Counted from the first letter of the stretch, positions 1 through 6,465 are shown. The stretch: 6,656 nt of DNA from UBA9630 sp037137555 (GCA_037137555.1 JBAXKA010000048.1:1-6656); one strand, 5' to 3'. Notes: a model not told the origin generated them from the letters alone. Numbers and translations: made by a program.

Positions 1-826
1 GGGTTGAATCATCTGGATCGCCATTAGAGAGCCAACTAGCATTGTCATACCAATCCGTGTAGATTTTATCATCAGCAAACCATGAGAATGAATGTTGTGT
101 AATTTTCGATCCGTCGTCATAGTTTTTGAAATACACATAAAGCCAACTGCCTTCTGTTAACGGTAAGCCATTAGCTAAAACAGTTATATGCCCTCCCTGA
201 TTAATCGCAAACCAATCGTTCTGTTTTAATTGTTGTGGAGTTTTTCCATTCCAAAAAGTACGCATATCTGGATACAATGCTGGTGGAAATATTTCAGGAT
301 ATTTCGTCAAATCATTAAATTGATCAAAATTATCTGGAAATTTAGATGTTGGCGGGCTACCCAATCTGGCAAGTGTTGCACCAGTGCTATCACCTGATAG
401 TCCAAATAAAGTTAACTCAGCGGCTGTCGTACCCTTGGGGAGATAATACCGAAATAAATCTCCAGGTATATTTCCATCTCTCTCCATAAGAGTACGGCCA
501 TAAGCAACCACACCTTTGCCATGTGATTCAAGATCTTTTTCAGAACAAGTAGTTCCAGGTGCTTGTCCACATCTATGCACAGGATCGTGTGGATTCCACT
601 GATTTTTAAATCCAGTATAAGTAACACTATGTAAATAACTAGTTGTACATGGATATACACCATATTGACCAGTAGTGTTTGACGAACAATAAGATAATTT
701 TAATGGTGATTGATAAACAGATTCGTAAGCAGAGTTTGCAGTGGCGGAAAAGGAAAAAAGCGACAGAAATAAACTGGCAAGAATTATTGTGAAATTAGTT
801 TTTTTGCTTATTTTTTTTGTTGACAT
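1..826 (-). CDS. Secreted protein of unknown function, N-terminal 275 residues (runs off the left edge)
   Basis: An uninterrupted frame from ATG at 826-824 to the window edge gives 275 residues with no stop, so the gene is partial at its 3' end. The N-terminus is a clear Sec signal peptide: a Lys-rich n-region (residues 1-11), a hydrophobic core (12-28) and an A-T-A site at 28-30, with a second possible site at A33. The mature part has four cysteines in two close pairs (C47/C60 and C86/C94), which could be disulfides outside the membrane. Around 106-158 is a stretch rich in short beta-like segments (FRYYLPKG, AELTLFGLSG). Further on (205-250) is an aromatic-rich part with WFAINQGGHITVL and GSWLYVYF. 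I do not recognise a family; a surface or extracellular beta-sandwich protein is the most that can be inferred. It lies 43 nt after mraY on the same strand with no visible terminator between them, so cotranscription is possible. No Shine-Dalgarno is seen before the ATG; the signal peptide fixes the start. Confidence 0.85.
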   Translation of the reverse strand, partial: MSTKKISKKTNFTIILASLFLSLFSFSATANSAYESVYQSPLKLSYCSSNTTGQYGVYPCTTSYLHSVTYTGFKNQWNPHDPVHRCGQAPGTTCSEKDLESHGKGVVAYGRTLMERDGNIPGDLFRYYLPKGTTAAELTLFGLSGDSTGATLARLGSPPTSKFPDNFDQFNDLTKYPEIFPPALYPDMRTFWNGKTPQQLKQNDWFAINQGGHITVLANGLPLTEGSWLYVYFKNYDDGSKITQHSFSWFADDKIYTDWYDNASWLSNGDPDDST

Positions 827-869
827 ATTGTTTTTTATTTAATTTTTTATATATTAACCCAAAACTTTT

Positions 870-1970
870 TTATTTCCCCATCCCCAAAATACCAATAATT
901 ATTCCCATCAAAGCCGTAACGGCTGTGAAAATCCAAATTCGCATAGTTACTTTTGTTTCTGGCCAACCTTTTGCCTCGAAGTGGTGGTGAATTGGTGCTG
1001 CCAAAAAAACTTTGCGTTTAAAAAATTTCTTAGAAGTCAATTGAATCACAACTGATCCTGATTCTAGCACATAAATAAACACAATCAAAAATAAAACTAG
1101 TGTTGAATTGGTGAGCATCGCGACAACTCCCAGTGTTGCACCAAGCGAAACCGCACCAGTATCTCCCATAAAAAAGCGTGCTGGATAAATATTGAACCAC
1201 AAAAAAGCTAAGAGTGCTCCAGCAATTGCTACGCAAAATGCCGCCAAGTCCATCTTGTTTTGAAAAAAAGAAATTAAACCAAACGAGCTAAATGCGATTA
1301 GCAAAACACCGCCGTTGAGTCCATCTAGTCCGTCCGTCTCATTAGAAGAAATGGCTGAAAATAAAATAATAAACATAAATAGTGGAATATACCAAAGACC
1401 AATATTAAAATCACCAACGGCTGGAATGTGAATATGGTGCCAACTCAATTTATAATAAAACCACCAAGCACCTAGAGCGGAAATTAAAATCAACCAGCCA
1501 AAGCGAGCAATGAAGCGAATGCCTCCGCCTTTATTTTTTCCCAAGCCTTTGACACTAGCCCAATCATCACAAAATCCCAAAATTCCCGCGGAAACTAAAG
1601 CAAAAAGAGGAAGCCAAACTTGTTTTCGACTTAAAAAGTCTAATCGTGCAAAAAAATTAATGTCTGACCACTGAGCTATTAATGGAAAAAAATAATGCGA
1701 AGCAAGTGCCAGTACTAAAACAGAAAACCACACTAAAACACCACCCATCACTGGCGTTCCGCTTTTATGCTTATGCAATTCACTGACATAAGTTAATTTT
1801 TCTCCGTCTACTCCATTTGTTTTTATTTTTATTCCAATTTTATATTTATACAAAAAATAGGAAAGAACTGGTGTCAATAAAAAAGCTAACAGAAAAGCTA
1901 AAAATCCCGTAGAAAAAATCTTGAGCACATTAACCACATCAGGAATAGTTTGTATTTGCGCTAATTCCAT
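870..1970 (-). CDS. mraY: Phospho-N-acetylmuramoyl-pentapeptide-transferase (MraY)
   Basis: This integral membrane enzyme transfers phospho-MurNAc-pentapeptide from UDP to undecaprenyl phosphate to make lipid I, the first membrane step of peptidoglycan synthesis. It has 366 residues, the usual family length, and is hydrophobic throughout with about ten TM segments. Visible family motifs are H-x3-GTPVMGG at about 66-77, the catalytic GFCDDW with D135/D136, the NETDGLDGLNGG substrate loop at 210-221 (D213, D216), GDTGAVSLGA with D270, and APIHHHFEAKGW with H328-H330 near the C-terminus. All catalytic residues expected from the family are present. The segment before the first motif (about 46-65) is longer than in E. 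coli MraY and resembles what I recall of candidate-phylum homologues. It starts 6 nt after the carboxypeptidase stop, which suggests one transcript. The other mur/fts genes that usually flank mraY are not in view. The ATG is preceded by an A/T-rich leader with only a weak GGA. Confidence 0.98.
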   Translation of the reverse strand: MELAQIQTIPDVVNVLKIFSTGFLAFLLAFLLTPVLSYFLYKYKIGIKIKTNGVDGEKLTYVSELHKHKSGTPVMGGVLVWFSVLVLALASHYFFPLIAQWSDINFFARLDFLSRKQVWLPLFALVSAGILGFCDDWASVKGLGKNKGGGIRFIARFGWLILISALGAWWFYYKLSWHHIHIPAVGDFNIGLWYIPLFMFIILFSAISSNETDGLDGLNGGVLLIAFSSFGLISFFQNKMDLAAFCVAIAGALLAFLWFNIYPARFFMGDTGAVSLGATLGVVAMLTNSTLVLFLIVFIYVLESGSVVIQLTSKKFFKRKVFLAAPIHHHFEAKGWPETKVTMRIWIFTAVTALMGIIIGILGMGK

Positions 1971-1976
1971 AATTTT

Positions 1977-3011
1977 TTATTTCCATTCATAATTAGTATA
2001 TACCCAGTTCAATAACGACCGCATTTCCTCCCAACGCTTTTCGTCATTAAGCAATACTGTAACCACTCTGTGCTTGCCGGTCGGATCAGTTGAACCCATC
2101 AAAAGCGATTTTCCCGCCAAAGGCGTGAAGCCAGTTTTTCCACCCAAACAATTTGAAATATTCCCCAAAAGTAAATCCGTATTTTTTAAAAGATGCATCC
2201 GCTTTCCATCAGTTGAATAAAATTGTCCTTCTATTATTTTCATTGTATCCCAAATCAAATCATATTTCAAGGAAGCAGCTCCAATTCTGGCAATATCATA
2301 GGCGGAAGAATAGCATTCATTTTCTTTCCCATCGATTTCTAATCCTGAAGGAGTGCAAAAATGCGTATCAATCAATCCCAAATCTTTTGCTCGTTGATTC
2401 ATTTTTTCCACAAATTTTTCTGGTGTGCCTGAAATGTGAATTGCCAAAGCAGTGGCTGCGTCATTAGCACTATTCAAAAGCATCGCTTTCAAAAGATCGA
2501 TTGCCTGCACTTTTTCTCCTGCATACATCCGATTGCCATTACAAAAAACACTAGTTGGACAACCAACAATTGTGCCAACGACATCCAAACCTTCTTTTGT
2601 GATTGTTACCTCCTCATCAAAATCTTTAATATTTTCAACTGCCAAAATCGCCGTCATCATTTTTGTCAGTGATGCAATTTGCGTTTGCTTTCTGCCTTCA
2701 TCATAATGCAAAATCGTCCCACTATCCACATCAATTGCCACTGATGATCCTGCCCACATTTTTAAATCAGTGCAACCAACTTTTCGCTTAGGAATCAACC
2801 CGACGCCAGGCAAATCAAATGGAGAATAATCTTTTTTTTGCACCGCTTCAATAGTTTTCTCTTTTTCTTCACCCAAAACTTGGGGCTGTTGTTTGGCAAT
2901 AAATAATTTATTTTTCCATAAATTCAATTCATCAGAAAAATTCCCCGAAAAAATATTCGGTAAAAAAAGAAAAAATAAAATTGTAAGAATTATATTAAAC
3001 ATGTAAAGCAT
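1977..3011 (-). CDS. Serine-type D-Ala-D-Ala carboxypeptidase (peptidase S11, DacF/PBP5-like)
   Basis: It removes the terminal D-Ala from peptidoglycan pentapeptides outside the membrane, limiting cross-linking. The three penicillin-binding motifs are intact: SLTK with the nucleophile S114 and K117, SAN at 181-183, and KTG at 292-294 followed by the typical FTPLAGKSLL. Residues 4-21 form a hydrophobic signal or anchor segment, followed by a Lys/Glu-rich linker to about 85. The protein (344 residues) stops about 50 residues after KTG, so the separate C-terminal PBP5 domain and its amphipathic anchor are missing; the uncleaved N-terminus may anchor it instead. There are six cysteines (C80, C151, C157, C219, C233, C288), with C151/C157 and C219/C233 bracketing loops. 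Two starts are possible: ATG at 3011 (17-nt overlap with scpB) or ATG at 3002 (8-nt overlap, M4). Neither has a well-placed ribosome site; a GGAG lies 15 nt before the first. dacF or dacA would be a fair label, but family assignment within S11 is uncertain. Confidence 0.95.
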   Translation of the reverse strand: MLYMFNIILTILFFLFLPNIFSGNFSDELNLWKNKLFIAKQQPQVLGEEKEKTIEAVQKKDYSPFDLPGVGLIPKRKVGCTDLKMWAGSSVAIDVDSGTILHYDEGRKQTQIASLTKMMTAILAVENIKDFDEEVTITKEGLDVVGTIVGCPTSVFCNGNRMYAGEKVQAIDLLKAMLLNSANDAATALAIHISGTPEKFVEKMNQRAKDLGLIDTHFCTPSGLEIDGKENECYSSAYDIARIGAASLKYDLIWDTMKIIEGQFYSTDGKRMHLLKNTDLLLGNISNCLGGKTGFTPLAGKSLLMGSTDPTGKHRVVTVLLNDEKRWEEMRSLLNWVYTNYEWK

Positions 3012-3570
3012 TATCTTTTAAAATTTCTCCACTAACACTAGTGTCGTTATTTTCCGGTTTTTTATTTAAAGTTTCCCAGTCTGGTAATTTTTCCACGCTA
3101 TCCATACCTAATTTTTTCAAGAAATCAAATGAAATATTATATAAATAACGCCTATTATCCTTAATATTTTCTGTTCTATCTATCAGTCCGCGAATAAGTA
3201 ATGCTCGCAAAGTAAAACTGCAATTCACTCCTCGAATAGCTTCAATTTCAGCTCGTGATATTGGTCCGCGATATGCCACGATAGACAAAACTTCCAAAGC
3301 TGCTTGACTAAGATTTTCTTGAATTTCACTTTTAATTAATTCTGCCACAAATTCAGCATTGTCCGGATTAGTTGCCAACTGAATTGTATCTTTAATTTTA
3401 ATAATTCGCAACCCGCGACCAGCAACATATTCTTCACTAAGTTTAGCCAGTGCATTTTCCACTTCCACTTCAGTCGCGTCAGTAATTCTGGCTAATTTTA
3501 GCAGTTCTATCGGCTCACCACTCACAAACAAAATACTTTCTATGATTGATTTTAATTTTTCTGGTTCCAT
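2995..3570 (-). CDS. scpB: Segregation and condensation protein B (ScpB)
   Basis: ScpB is the winged-helix (kite) subunit of the SMC-ScpAB condensin, which binds the kleisin ScpA and helps organise and segregate the chromosome in the cytoplasm. The 191 residues match the family layout: a first winged helix at about 4-77 opening with LKSIIESILFVSGEPIEL, and a second at about 86-165 containing the diagnostic stretch from LSQAALEVLSIVAY (87-100) through RGPISRAEIEAIRGVN (101-116), then LRALLIRGLI and a terminal FLKKLGMDSVEKLP. The loop usually reading PGRP is replaced by a short NIKDNRRYLY, a small deviation. A polar tail of about 25 residues follows. It starts 31 nt after scpA and its end overlaps the start of the carboxypeptidase gene, so the order scpA-scpB-dac looks translationally linked. 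The ATG at 3570 has only an A/T-rich leader. Confidence 0.97.
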   Translation of the reverse strand: MEPEKLKSIIESILFVSGEPIELLKLARITDATEVEVENALAKLSEEYVAGRGLRIIKIKDTIQLATNPDNAEFVAELIKSEIQENLSQAALEVLSIVAYRGPISRAEIEAIRGVNCSFTLRALLIRGLIDRTENIKDNRRYLYNISFDFLKKLGMDSVEKLPDWETLNKKPENNDTSVSGEILKDNALHV

Positions 3571-3601
3571 AAAATTAGACTAGTTAGTTTAAATTTTTTA
3601 T

Positions 3602-4312
3602 TTATTCAGTTCCACTTCGCAAACTCAATTTAATATCTTGAAATAATTCGGATTGTTCGACATTGATCATTCTTTGTTTCACCATCTCTAACATCGCCAA
3701 GAAAGATATAATCACATCAACTTTATCTTGTGCCTGTGCCACCAATTCGGAAAAACAAGTTTCCAATTTATTTCGTAAAGCAATTTCCAGATCGCTAATT
3801 CGCTCTTCCAGCGTAATTATTTCACCCACAATTTCTTCCTGCAAAACTGCCACGACTGGAATTTCCGCAAGCACTTTTTGAAAATATTTCTTTAAATCAT
3901 ACGCATTAATCCCCTCTGGCGGATAAAAAACTGACCGAATTCCCTGATAAGCTGTCTTGGAAAAACAAACTTTTTGTGCCATAGCCAACTTTCCAATCTT
4001 AGCGGAAATTTCTTTAAATTTTTTATATTCCATCAATTGTTGTGCCAAATCCTCAATCTCTTCTTCTTCCTCGTCACTAAATTTTAGAATTGGCAATAGT
4101 GCACGAGATTTTATGAGAATCAATTTTGCCGCCACAGACAAAAAATCCGCTAAGTTTTCCAAGTGGATATTTTTATTATCTCTAATATGCTCCAAATATT
4201 GATCTGTCACATGAGCAAGATTCAACTCCGTGATACTTAATTTTTCTTTTTCAATTAATTCTAAGAGCAATTCCAATGGTCCTTCAAATTTTTCTAATTT
4301 TACTTGATACAC
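3602..4312 (-). CDS. scpA: Segregation and condensation protein A (ScpA, kleisin)
   Basis: ScpA is the kleisin that bridges the SMC heads and carries ScpB. It has 236 residues. The N-terminal signature YQVKLEKFEGPLELLLELI (2-20) with KLSITELNLAHVTDQYLEHI (24-43) is unmistakable, followed by LADFLSVAAKLILIKSRALLP (54-74), an acidic run at about 80-88, and the C-terminal winged helix with VDVIISFLAMLEMVKQ and VEQSELFQDIKL (198-228). The start is a GTG at 4312-4310. Family alignment places the first conserved residue right after it, and no upstream ATG in frame is usable, so GTG is preferred although there is no Shine-Dalgarno (the leader reads TCTGTAATTTT). It is the first gene of the scpA-scpB-dac-mraY run. 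The 222-nt spacer before it is the longest internal gap in the window and is the likeliest place for its own transcription or leader control. No smc gene is in view. Confidence 0.97.
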   Translation of the reverse strand: MYQVKLEKFEGPLELLLELIEKEKLSITELNLAHVTDQYLEHIRDNKNIHLENLADFLSVAAKLILIKSRALLPILKFSDEEEEEIEDLAQQLMEYKKFKEISAKIGKLAMAQKVCFSKTAYQGIRSVFYPPEGINAYDLKKYFQKVLAEIPVVAVLQEEIVGEIITLEERISDLEIALRNKLETCFSELVAQAQDKVDVIISFLAMLEMVKQRMINVEQSELFQDIKLSLRSGTE

Positions 4313-4387
4313 AAAATTACAGACTATTATTCTTAACTTTTTCAGCTTAGCATCTTTTTTATAAAAATGCCATGCTTCGCATCACAT

Positions 4388-4408
4388 CCTGAATTAAAAC
4401 CATTCAGG
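4388..4408. repeat. Perfect 7-7-7 inverted repeat upstream of scpA
   Basis: CCTGAAT (4388-4394) and ATTCAGG (4402-4408) are exact reverse complements separated by 7 nt. A second small dyad, ATGC-TTC-GCAT, lies next to it at 4372-4382. On the minus strand these lie between the small Cys-rich frame and scpA, and are followed by ATTTTTAT (five Ts at 4367-4363). The first dyad has no T tract of its own on either strand, so it is not a classic terminator; it could be an operator or part of a structured leader. The dyads are seen directly; any function is inference. Confidence 0.6.
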
Positions 4409-4430
4409 CTAATTTACTTTTAGATAATAA

Positions 4431-4487
4431 TTATGAAAATGCACCACATGAAGAACCGCAGGTAGTGCAATAATATCTTAAATTCAC
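4431..4487 (-). CDS. Possible 18-residue Cys-rich small peptide or leader peptide
   Basis: A GTG at 4487-4485 is preceded at 5-nt spacing by AGGAG (complement of 4493-4497), the only well-placed Shine-Dalgarno I find in the window. The frame encodes MNLRYYCTTCGSSCGAFS and stops at TAA (4433-4431). Three of 18 residues are Cys, in a C-x2-C-x3-C pattern (7, 10, 14). GTG is the only ATG/GTG/TTG in that open frame. The frame stays open upstream to a TGA inside the Wzz-like gene and carries two further Cys codons (TGT TCT TGT) just before the site, but has no start there. It lies between the Wzz-like gene and scpA, with two dyads after it. It may be a real small protein, a leader peptide, a remnant of a zinc-ribbon gene, or chance, since the opposite strand of the same stretch also has a protein-like frame. 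Confidence 0.35.
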   Translation of the reverse strand: MNLRYYCTTCGSSCGAFS

Positions 4488-4534
4488 CGTCGCTCCTAAA
4501 AAACAAGAACAGCTTTTTTGAAAATCTATTTTTT

Positions 4535-5470
4535 TTATTTCCCTCCACCCAATAAACGATTTAGTCTGGCTTTTACTTCATCTTCTGTGGCTTCACGAGA
4601 AACATAATCATTAGAAATAATTTCTTTTTGACGAAAGATATCTGGCACTTCCTCTTCGCTCACTGGCAAATTAGCTGGAGTGGCTGCTTTTTTTCCAAAA
4701 TTAGGAAAAGTCGACAAGGAAGAAACATTTTCTTGTGGTACTTCAACTTTTAATTCATCTGCCTTTTTAACATTTTCAAAAAAGTTCTTATTAGCAAAAT
4801 AATTATCTTCTTCTAGCAAGACAGCCTGGATTGTTTTTTTTGATGGTGCTATTTTTGACAAAAAATCTTGACCAAAAAACTCTTTTCTAATTGCTTCTTT
4901 TTTGATAAAAATTAGAGGAAAAAGCAAAAAGAAAATTACATAAATTCCTAGTGTCCAAAGAAGACTTTGCCCAATAATGCTAAATATATTTTGAGAAATA
5001 ACTCGCTTAACAATCGGCCCATCAACAATTCTGATTTCTAAGTCTGTTTTAATATTATAGTAATTTCCCGCTATGGCGATTAAATTTTCTACAGTGTCAT
5101 TATTCAATTCTTTCGCCAATGTACTGTCTTGGTCGAAATTTTTGATTTGGATAACTCCACTTTTCTCTATTTGCGTTGCGGTGATTTTGGAATTCCAAAA
5201 TTCTTTGCGTTTGTAATTTGGCAATTCTATACCGGATTCCAATGCATCATTATTCTCTGCGATGCGATCATTAAATGCTAATGATGCTAGTACTTGTTGA
5301 AAATTTGCAATAACCAAATCAAGACTGCGTGTGATTGATTCATTTTTTGGCAAAATCAAAATATCCGTTTCAGATTGATATGTTTTGCTTTTATTCAAAT
5401 TGAATAAAAAAATAAGCAAAAATATTATACCAAGCACACCTATTTTTTTTCGCCAAGTTTCTTTGTTCAT
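4535..5470 (-). CDS. Two-TM membrane protein with Wzz-like (polysaccharide co-polymerase) topology
   Basis: The 311 residues have an N-terminal TM segment (about 10-24), an extracytoplasmic domain (25-160), a second TM segment (about 162-189) and a long cytoplasmic tail (190-311). The domain opens with YQSETDILILPKNESITRSL and SLAFNDRIAEN, continues with WNSKITATQIEKSGVIQIKNF and D-x-D-STLAKELNN, and ends with LEIRIVDGPIVKR just before TM2. This order of a short beta strand, helix, a strand ending in a vIqI motif, D-x-x-x-A-x-x-x-N helix and IVDGP before TM2 is that of Wzz/chain-length determinant proteins, which set the length of exported polysaccharide. The tail lacks a BY-kinase domain; it is polar, acidic and probably disordered, ending in an amphipathic EVKARLNRLLGGGK. 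Gene spacing of 13 nt after the beta-helix gene suggests one operon. The assignment is by topology and motif feel, not a proven match; a structural or secretion protein with the same topology remains possible. Confidence 0.8.
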   Translation of the reverse strand: MNKETWRKKIGVLGIIFLLIFLFNLNKSKTYQSETDILILPKNESITRSLDLVIANFQQVLASLAFNDRIAENNDALESGIELPNYKRKEFWNSKITATQIEKSGVIQIKNFDQDSTLAKELNNDTVENLIAIAGNYYNIKTDLEIRIVDGPIVKRVISQNIFSIIGQSLLWTLGIYVIFFLLFPLIFIKKEAIRKEFFGQDFLSKIAPSKKTIQAVLLEEDNYFANKNFFENVKKADELKVEVPQENVSSLSTFPNFGKKAATPANLPVSEEEVPDIFRQKEIISNDYVSREATEDEVKARLNRLLGGGK

Positions 5471-5483
5471 ATTGTGCTTTTAT

Positions 5484-6425
5484 TTAGTTTGATAATTTAA
5501 ATATTCCAGAAATTTCACCTTTTTCTGTTTTGGAATAAGTTGTATTTCCAACAGTCAAGCCCTTCCAAATACTTTCAGCAAAAGTTTTTCTTTGCACGCG
5601 AGCAATTCCATAATTAGCATTGTCTATGAATTTTGATTTATTTATATCCACTCTTCCGGCTACACCATAAGCATTAATTTCAACACCTTCTCGCTTGTTA
5701 TTTGCATAGGTATTATTTTTTGTGAAAATTTGTGATTGATCAAGACGAACCTTGAGTCCACTGCCAGAATTTTTTTGAAAATTAGTTCCTTCAATCCACG
5801 CCTTAGCCCCAGCTTCGAAAGAGGCACCATCACTTCCATTGCTATCAATATTGCTTTTATAGATCACTAAATTTCTTTTCTCAGAATAAATTCCGTTGTG
5901 TCCATTATTTTCGATATCCGTTTCACTAATCGTTACAAGATTATTATCATTTAATTTTCCTGCGAAAACAATCACTCCGTCACGATTATTTTTTTCAATC
6001 TTACATTTAATAATTTTTACTCTTCCGCCATCGGCAACTTTAATGCCATTTTTCCCATTCTTAATTGTTAATTTATAAAGCTTTGCTCCACCGTTTAAAT
6101 ACACAGCTGAATCATCATCGTTTTTTGCATCTATAATAGTGTCATCTCGATCATTACCAAAAATTTCCACACTTTTCGGCACAACTAAATTTTCATGATA
6201 AGTTCCCTTGCTGACATAAATTTTTGTATTTTTATTGGCCTTTCTTAATGCCTGACTAATTGTTTTATAAGGATGATCGGAAGAACCATCTTGTGTTCCA
6301 CTTGTTTTAACATCAACATAAATTTTCTTGCCACTTCCCGCAAAAGTCAAAAATGGCACGATTACTGCCAAAAACAAAAAGGCAATAAACACTCTCTTTA
6401 AATCAATTTTGCTCGTATTAAACAT
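5484..6425 (-). CDS. Exported right-handed parallel beta-helix protein (pectate-lyase-like fold)
   Basis: The 313 residues begin with a signal peptide: KIDLKR, a hydrophobic core at 12-28, and likely cleavage after T-F-A (27-29). The mature start, IYVDVKTSGTQDGSSDHPYKT followed by ISQALRKA, is the familiar opening of DUF1565/NosD-type beta-helix proteins, where the fold is capped before the coils begin. The coils are visible as a ladder of G-hydrophobic steps at G127, G150, G178, G200, G223, G247 and G273, spaced 22-28 residues apart, each preceded by N- or D-rich turns (for example ENNGHNGI, SNGSDGAS). These proteins bind or process carbohydrates or form surface structures. I see no clear catalytic triad and no anchor, LPXTG or C-terminal sorting domain, so it is probably secreted or loosely attached. 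It is followed 13 nt later by the Wzz-like gene, so a role in surface polysaccharide is reasonable but inferred. No Shine-Dalgarno precedes the ATG. Confidence 0.9.
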   Translation of the reverse strand: MFNTSKIDLKRVFIAFLFLAVIVPFLTFAGSGKKIYVDVKTSGTQDGSSDHPYKTISQALRKANKNTKIYVSKGTYHENLVVPKSVEIFGNDRDDTIIDAKNDDDSAVYLNGGAKLYKLTIKNGKNGIKVADGGRVKIIKCKIEKNNRDGVIVFAGKLNDNNLVTISETDIENNGHNGIYSEKRNLVIYKSNIDSNGSDGASFEAGAKAWIEGTNFQKNSGSGLKVRLDQSQIFTKNNTYANNKREGVEINAYGVAGRVDINKSKFIDNANYGIARVQRKTFAESIWKGLTVGNTTYSKTEKGEISGIFKLSN

Positions 6426-6465
6426 ACTTTTATCTATAATTAATCAATTAAATTATTAACTAATT

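Noticed and set aside
412..663. An 83-codon minus-strand frame inside the left-edge gene
   Set aside because: It is an alternative frame within a longer frame that has a signal peptide and runs from 826 to the edge.
827..869. A promoter for the left-edge gene in the gap after mraY
   Set aside because: TATA-like hexamers occur but there is no -35 and the gap is nearly all A/T, so no site can be singled out.
2153..2706. Three overlapping plus-strand open frames of 78-104 codons opposite the carboxypeptidase gene
   Set aside because: They are antisense to a gene with all three catalytic motifs, have no recognisable domain, and overlap one another in different frames.
4356..4367. 12-nt palindrome TTTTTATAAAAA as an operator
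   Set aside because: Such palindromes are expected by chance in DNA this AT-rich.
4499..4522. A6/T6 stem (AAAAAA ... TTTTTT on the minus strand) as a terminator for the Wzz-like gene
   Set aside because: The stem is A:T only with a 10-nt loop and no G:C pairs, too weak to call a terminator.
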